Shown one piece after another: positions 5,205 to 7,156 of a DNA stretch of 7,156 bases. The notes below the pieces were generated by a model. That model was not told the DNA's origin and did no database searches. It saw only the letters and a program-made list of their open reading frames with translations. Source of the stretch: an uncultured Elusimicrobia bacterium (lineage in GTDB: Bacteria > Elusimicrobiota > Elusimicrobia > Elusimicrobiales > Elusimicrobiaceae). Position numbers and translations under genes: made by a program. Position 1 is the stretch's first letter. Each line of letters opens with the position of its first letter. The DNA is taken from the NCBI GenBank assembly GCA_947164805.1, contig CAMUXX010000042.1, forward strand, positions 1 through 7,156, read 5' to 3'.

Positions 5205-6365
5205 TTAAATTCTTGCTAGTTTCTTAAGCTGCGTGATTTTATCCGTCTTTTCCCACGGAAAGCCTTCACGCCCGAAATGCCCGTAAGCTGCCGTATTAAA
5301 GTAAATCGGGCGGCGTAAATTAAACTGCTCTATTATAGCCTTTGGTGTCATTTTAAAAACCTGCAAACAAATTTGTGTTAGTTTATCATCACTTATTTTG
5401 CCTGTGCTGAAAGTATCCAAATAAAAACCAACAGGTTCCGCTTTACCGATAGCATATGCAATATGTATTGTAACTTCCTTGGCAAGCCCTGCCGCAACAA
5501 CATTTTTTGCAATATAGCGTGCCATATAAGAGGCAGAGCGGTCAACTTTTGTAGGATCTTTACCGCTAAAAGCACCGCCGCCGTGCGCACAGCGCCCTCC
5601 ATAAGTATCAACAATAATTTTACGGCCGGTTACACCACTGTCACTTTGCGGTCCGCCGATAACAAATTTGCCTGTGGGATTAATTAAATATTTCGTATTT
5701 GCATCAACCCAATTTTTTAAGACAGGCTTTATTGCTTTTTCAATAAGTTCTTTTTTAGATTTTTCCGTAATTTGCTTGCCGGTTTTATCTAAAATATCTT
5801 CAGTATGTTGGGTTGATAAGACAACTGTCTCCACCCGCAAAGGTTTGCCATCTTTATACTCAACAGTTACTTGGCTTTTGCTGTCCGGCCCCACATAAGG
5901 CAAAGTTTTATTACGTCTGAGTTTTGCTAAATTTACCAAAATCTTTTCAGAAAGTTGTAATGGCAGCGGCATAAGTTCTTTTGTCTCATCACATGCATAG
6001 CCGACCATAAACCCTTGGTCCCCCGCGCCTCCGACATCCACTCCTTGGCTGATATCGGGTGACTGTTTACCAATAATATTTATTACCGAACAAGTGGAAT
6101 AATTAAAACCGTATTTAGGATCGGTATACCCAATTCTTTTAACTACATCCCTTGCAATTTGGTCGACATCAACCCAAGTTTTTGTGGTGATTTCCCCACC
6201 TACAATTATAAGCCCTCGTGTGATAAAAGTTTCACAAGCAACGCGTGCGGTTTTATCTTTAGCTAAAATCGCATCCAAAACTGCATCTGAAATTTGGTCA
6301 CACACTTTATCTGGGTGCCCTTCGGAAACTGCTTCTGATGTTAAAAAATAATGCCCTTTACGCAT
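5205..6365 (-). CDS. metK: S-adenosylmethionine synthetase (methionine adenosyltransferase)
   Basis: MetK makes S-adenosylmethionine from ATP and methionine in the cytoplasm, supplying methylation, radical-SAM and polyamine chemistry. The 386-residue protein is full length for the family (about 380-400) and shows all three domains. Hallmarks are [24 protein letters not shown] (8-31, with the His17/Asp19 active-site pair), GAGDQG (113-118, ATP-binding signature), VVLSTQH (181-187), [21 protein letters not shown] (from 229), the P-loop-like [17 protein letters not shown] (262-278), and [18 protein letters not shown] near the C-terminus. The usual AHRL after PLPLQL is SEKI here, and the linker after STQH (about 188-208) is slightly longer than in E. 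coli; neither touches the named catalytic residues. The start is set by AGGAG (6371-6375), 5 bases upstream. A TATAAT box (6384-6389) implies a leader of about 12 bases, too short for a SAM riboswitch. It diverges from the exonuclease gene. Confidence 0.98.
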   Translation of the reverse strand: MRKGHYFLTSEAVSEGHPDKVCDQISDAVLDAILAKDKTARVACETFITRGLIIVGGEITTKTWVDVDQIARDVVKRIGYTDPKYGFNYSTCSVINIIGKQSPDISQGVDVGGAGDQGFMVGYACDETKELMPLPLQLSEKILVNLAKLRRNKTLPYVGPDSKSQVTVEYKDGKPLRVETVVLSTQHTEDILDKTGKQITEKSKKELIEKAIKPVLKNWVDANTKYLINPTGKFVIGGPQSDSGVTGRKIIVDTYGGRCAHGGGAFSGKDPTKVDRSASYMARYIAKNVVAAGLAKEVTIHIAYAIGKAEPVGFYLDTFSTGKISDDKLTQICLQVFKMTPKAIIEQFNLRRPIYFNTAAYGHFGREGFPWEKTDKITQLKKLARI

Positions 6366-6370
6366 AAACT

Positions 6371-6375
6371 CTCCT
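6371..6375 (-). promoter_or_regulatory. metK ribosome binding site
   Basis: AGGAG lies 5 bases before the metK ATG on the minus strand, the same spacing as the two exported-operon junctions. It settles the metK start. Confidence 0.85.
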
Positions 6376-6377
6376 AA

Positions 6378-6412
6378 AATGATATTATATCATTATGAGA
6401 AAGATTTTTCTA
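6378..6412. promoter_or_regulatory. Palindromic divergent promoter region between metK and the exonuclease gene
   Basis: A perfect 17-bp palindrome, AATGATAT-T-ATATCATT (6378-6394), fills most of the 29-base gap. On the minus strand it contains TATAAT (6384-6389), a good metK -10 box, with TAGAAA (6407-6412, four of six matches to TTGACA) at 17-base spacing inside the exonuclease coding region. On the plus strand it contains TATTAT (6383-6388), which would start transcription at about 6395, the first base of the exonuclease ATG. No good plus-strand -35 is seen. The palindrome could also be a repressor site or a by-product of the two AT-rich boxes. Confidence 0.55.
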
Positions 6413-7156
6413 TCTTGGAATGTGAACGGCCTTAGGGCTATAGAAAAAAAAGGGTTTAAAGATTGGCTTCTTAAAACCAATGCCGATATTATTGCCCTGC
6501 AAGAAACAAAATGCTTGCCCGAACAATTGCCCGAAAGTTTAAAAAATGTACCCGGATACAATTTATATTTATCAAGTCCTCAAAGAAAGGGTTATTCCGG
6601 CGTAGGTGTTTTTTGTAAAGAAAAACCTTTACAGATTACTTATAATTCAGGCATTAAAGAATTTGACGTTGAAGGCCGCTTTATAATGCTGGAGTATGAA
6701 AACTTTTACTTCATAAATTGTTATTTTCCAAACGGCGGCAGGGGGGATGACAGAATTGCCTATAAACTCCGCTTTTATGATACTTTTTTAAAACTTGTTA
6801 AAAAACTTTCCAAACAAAAATTTGTCATAACTTGCGGTGATGTTAATACTGCTCATAAGGAAATTGACCTTGAACATCCAAAAGAAAACCAAAATACAAC
6901 AGGCTTTTTACCTTCTGAGCGCGCTTGGCTTGATAAATTTTTTAATGAAGCACTGGTGGACACCTTCCGCATGTTTAATAAAGAACCAAAACAATATACT
7001 TGGTGGGATTATAAAACGGCGGCACGCTCAAGAAATGTGGGATGGCGCCTTGATTATTTTATGGTAGATTTTAATGCAGCAAAACATGTTAAAGATGCCG
7101 GAATTTTAAGTAACGTTATGGGTTCAGATCATGCTCCTGTTTCTTTAACTATTGAT
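6395..7156 (+). CDS. xth: Exodeoxyribonuclease III / AP endonuclease, cut just before its end
   Basis: Members of this family cut DNA 5' to abasic sites and trim 3' ends in base excision repair, using Mg2+. I translated 254 codons without a stop up to the window edge; the family is typically 250-270 residues and the last motif is already present, so only a few residues are missing. The whole catalytic set is visible: SWNVNGLRA (7-15, Asn9), LQETK (35-39, metal-binding Glu37), YFPNGGR (110-116, Tyr110), CGDVN (147-151, Asp149 and Asn151), TGFLPSERAWLD (169-180), WRLDYF (217-222, Asp220) and GSDHAPV (243-249, Asp245/His246). The start at 6395 is the only one that gives the normal N-terminus. 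Unlike its neighbours it has no purine-rich ribosome binding site upstream; the preceding bases are the palindrome, so it may be translated from a leaderless message. It is transcribed away from metK. Confidence 0.96.
   Translation, partial: MRKIFLSWNVNGLRAIEKKGFKDWLLKTNADIIALQETKCLPEQLPESLKNVPGYNLYLSSPQRKGYSGVGVFCKEKPLQITYNSGIKEFDVEGRFIMLEYENFYFINCYFPNGGRGDDRIAYKLRFYDTFLKLVKKLSKQKFVITCGDVNTAHKEIDLEHPKENQNTTGFLPSERAWLDKFFNEALVDTFRMFNKEPKQYTWWDYKTAARSRNVGWRLDYFMVDFNAAKHVKDAGILSNVMGSDHAPVSLTID

Noticed and set aside
6366..6394. A SAM riboswitch ahead of metK
   Set aside because: Only 29 bases separate metK from the divergent gene and the predicted leader is about 12 bases, too short for any known SAM riboswitch.
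1..7156. CRISPR array, insertion sequence, tRNA or prophage genes
   Set aside because: No spaced repeats, transposase or integrase motifs, terminal inverted repeats or tRNA-like cloverleaf were seen on either strand.

Overview
The window carries seven genes, of which the two at its ends are cut by the window edges. Six lie on the minus strand and one on the plus strand. There are no gaps over 300 bases; the longest stretch between genes is about 100 bases. The DNA is AT-rich. Most genes have an unmistakable AGGAG-type ribosome binding site, usually exactly 5 bases from the start codon. Chromosomal housekeeping genes dominate, and I see no transposase, integrase, tRNA, rRNA or CRISPR array. 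The MEP isoprenoid pathway, Sec-type signal peptides on Cys-rich exported proteins and the base composition point to an AT-rich, probably diderm bacterium. An Elusimicrobiota member is my best guess, from general impression only and with low confidence.

From right to left along the minus strand: metK (S-adenosylmethionine synthetase, 5205-6365) is followed after 64 bases by a tight three-gene unit. This unit is a 556-residue exported protein (3470-5140), a 232-residue exported protein (2763-3461) and slyD (FKBP-type prolyl isomerase, 2338-2754), closed by a good rho-independent terminator (2294-2328). The 64-base gap holds a near-consensus promoter: TTGACA, a 17-base spacer, then TGT-TATTAT. 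After the terminator a fresh -10 box leads into ispA (polyprenyl diphosphate synthase, 1229-2233) and dxs (1-deoxyxylulose-5-phosphate synthase, 1-1221, cut by the left edge). These two form an isoprenoid operon: Dxs makes the first dedicated MEP intermediate, and IspA condenses the C5 end products into longer prenyl diphosphates.

On the plus strand, an exonuclease III/AP endonuclease gene (6395-7156, running off the right edge) diverges from metK. Only 29 bases separate them, and these contain a 17-bp palindrome that holds a -10-like box on each strand. The nuclease gene has no visible ribosome binding site and may be leaderless.

The part with least precedent is the pair of exported, Asn- and Cys-rich, probably beta-rich proteins with no family I recognise. 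They sit between metK and slyD, are driven by the strongest-looking promoter in the window, and are tied to slyD by near-identical stop-overlapping ribosome binding sites. Smaller oddities are a roughly 34-residue insertion in IspA, an Ala in place of the first Gly of the thiamine diphosphate motif of Dxs, and a perfect 12-bp tandem duplication in the smaller exported protein.
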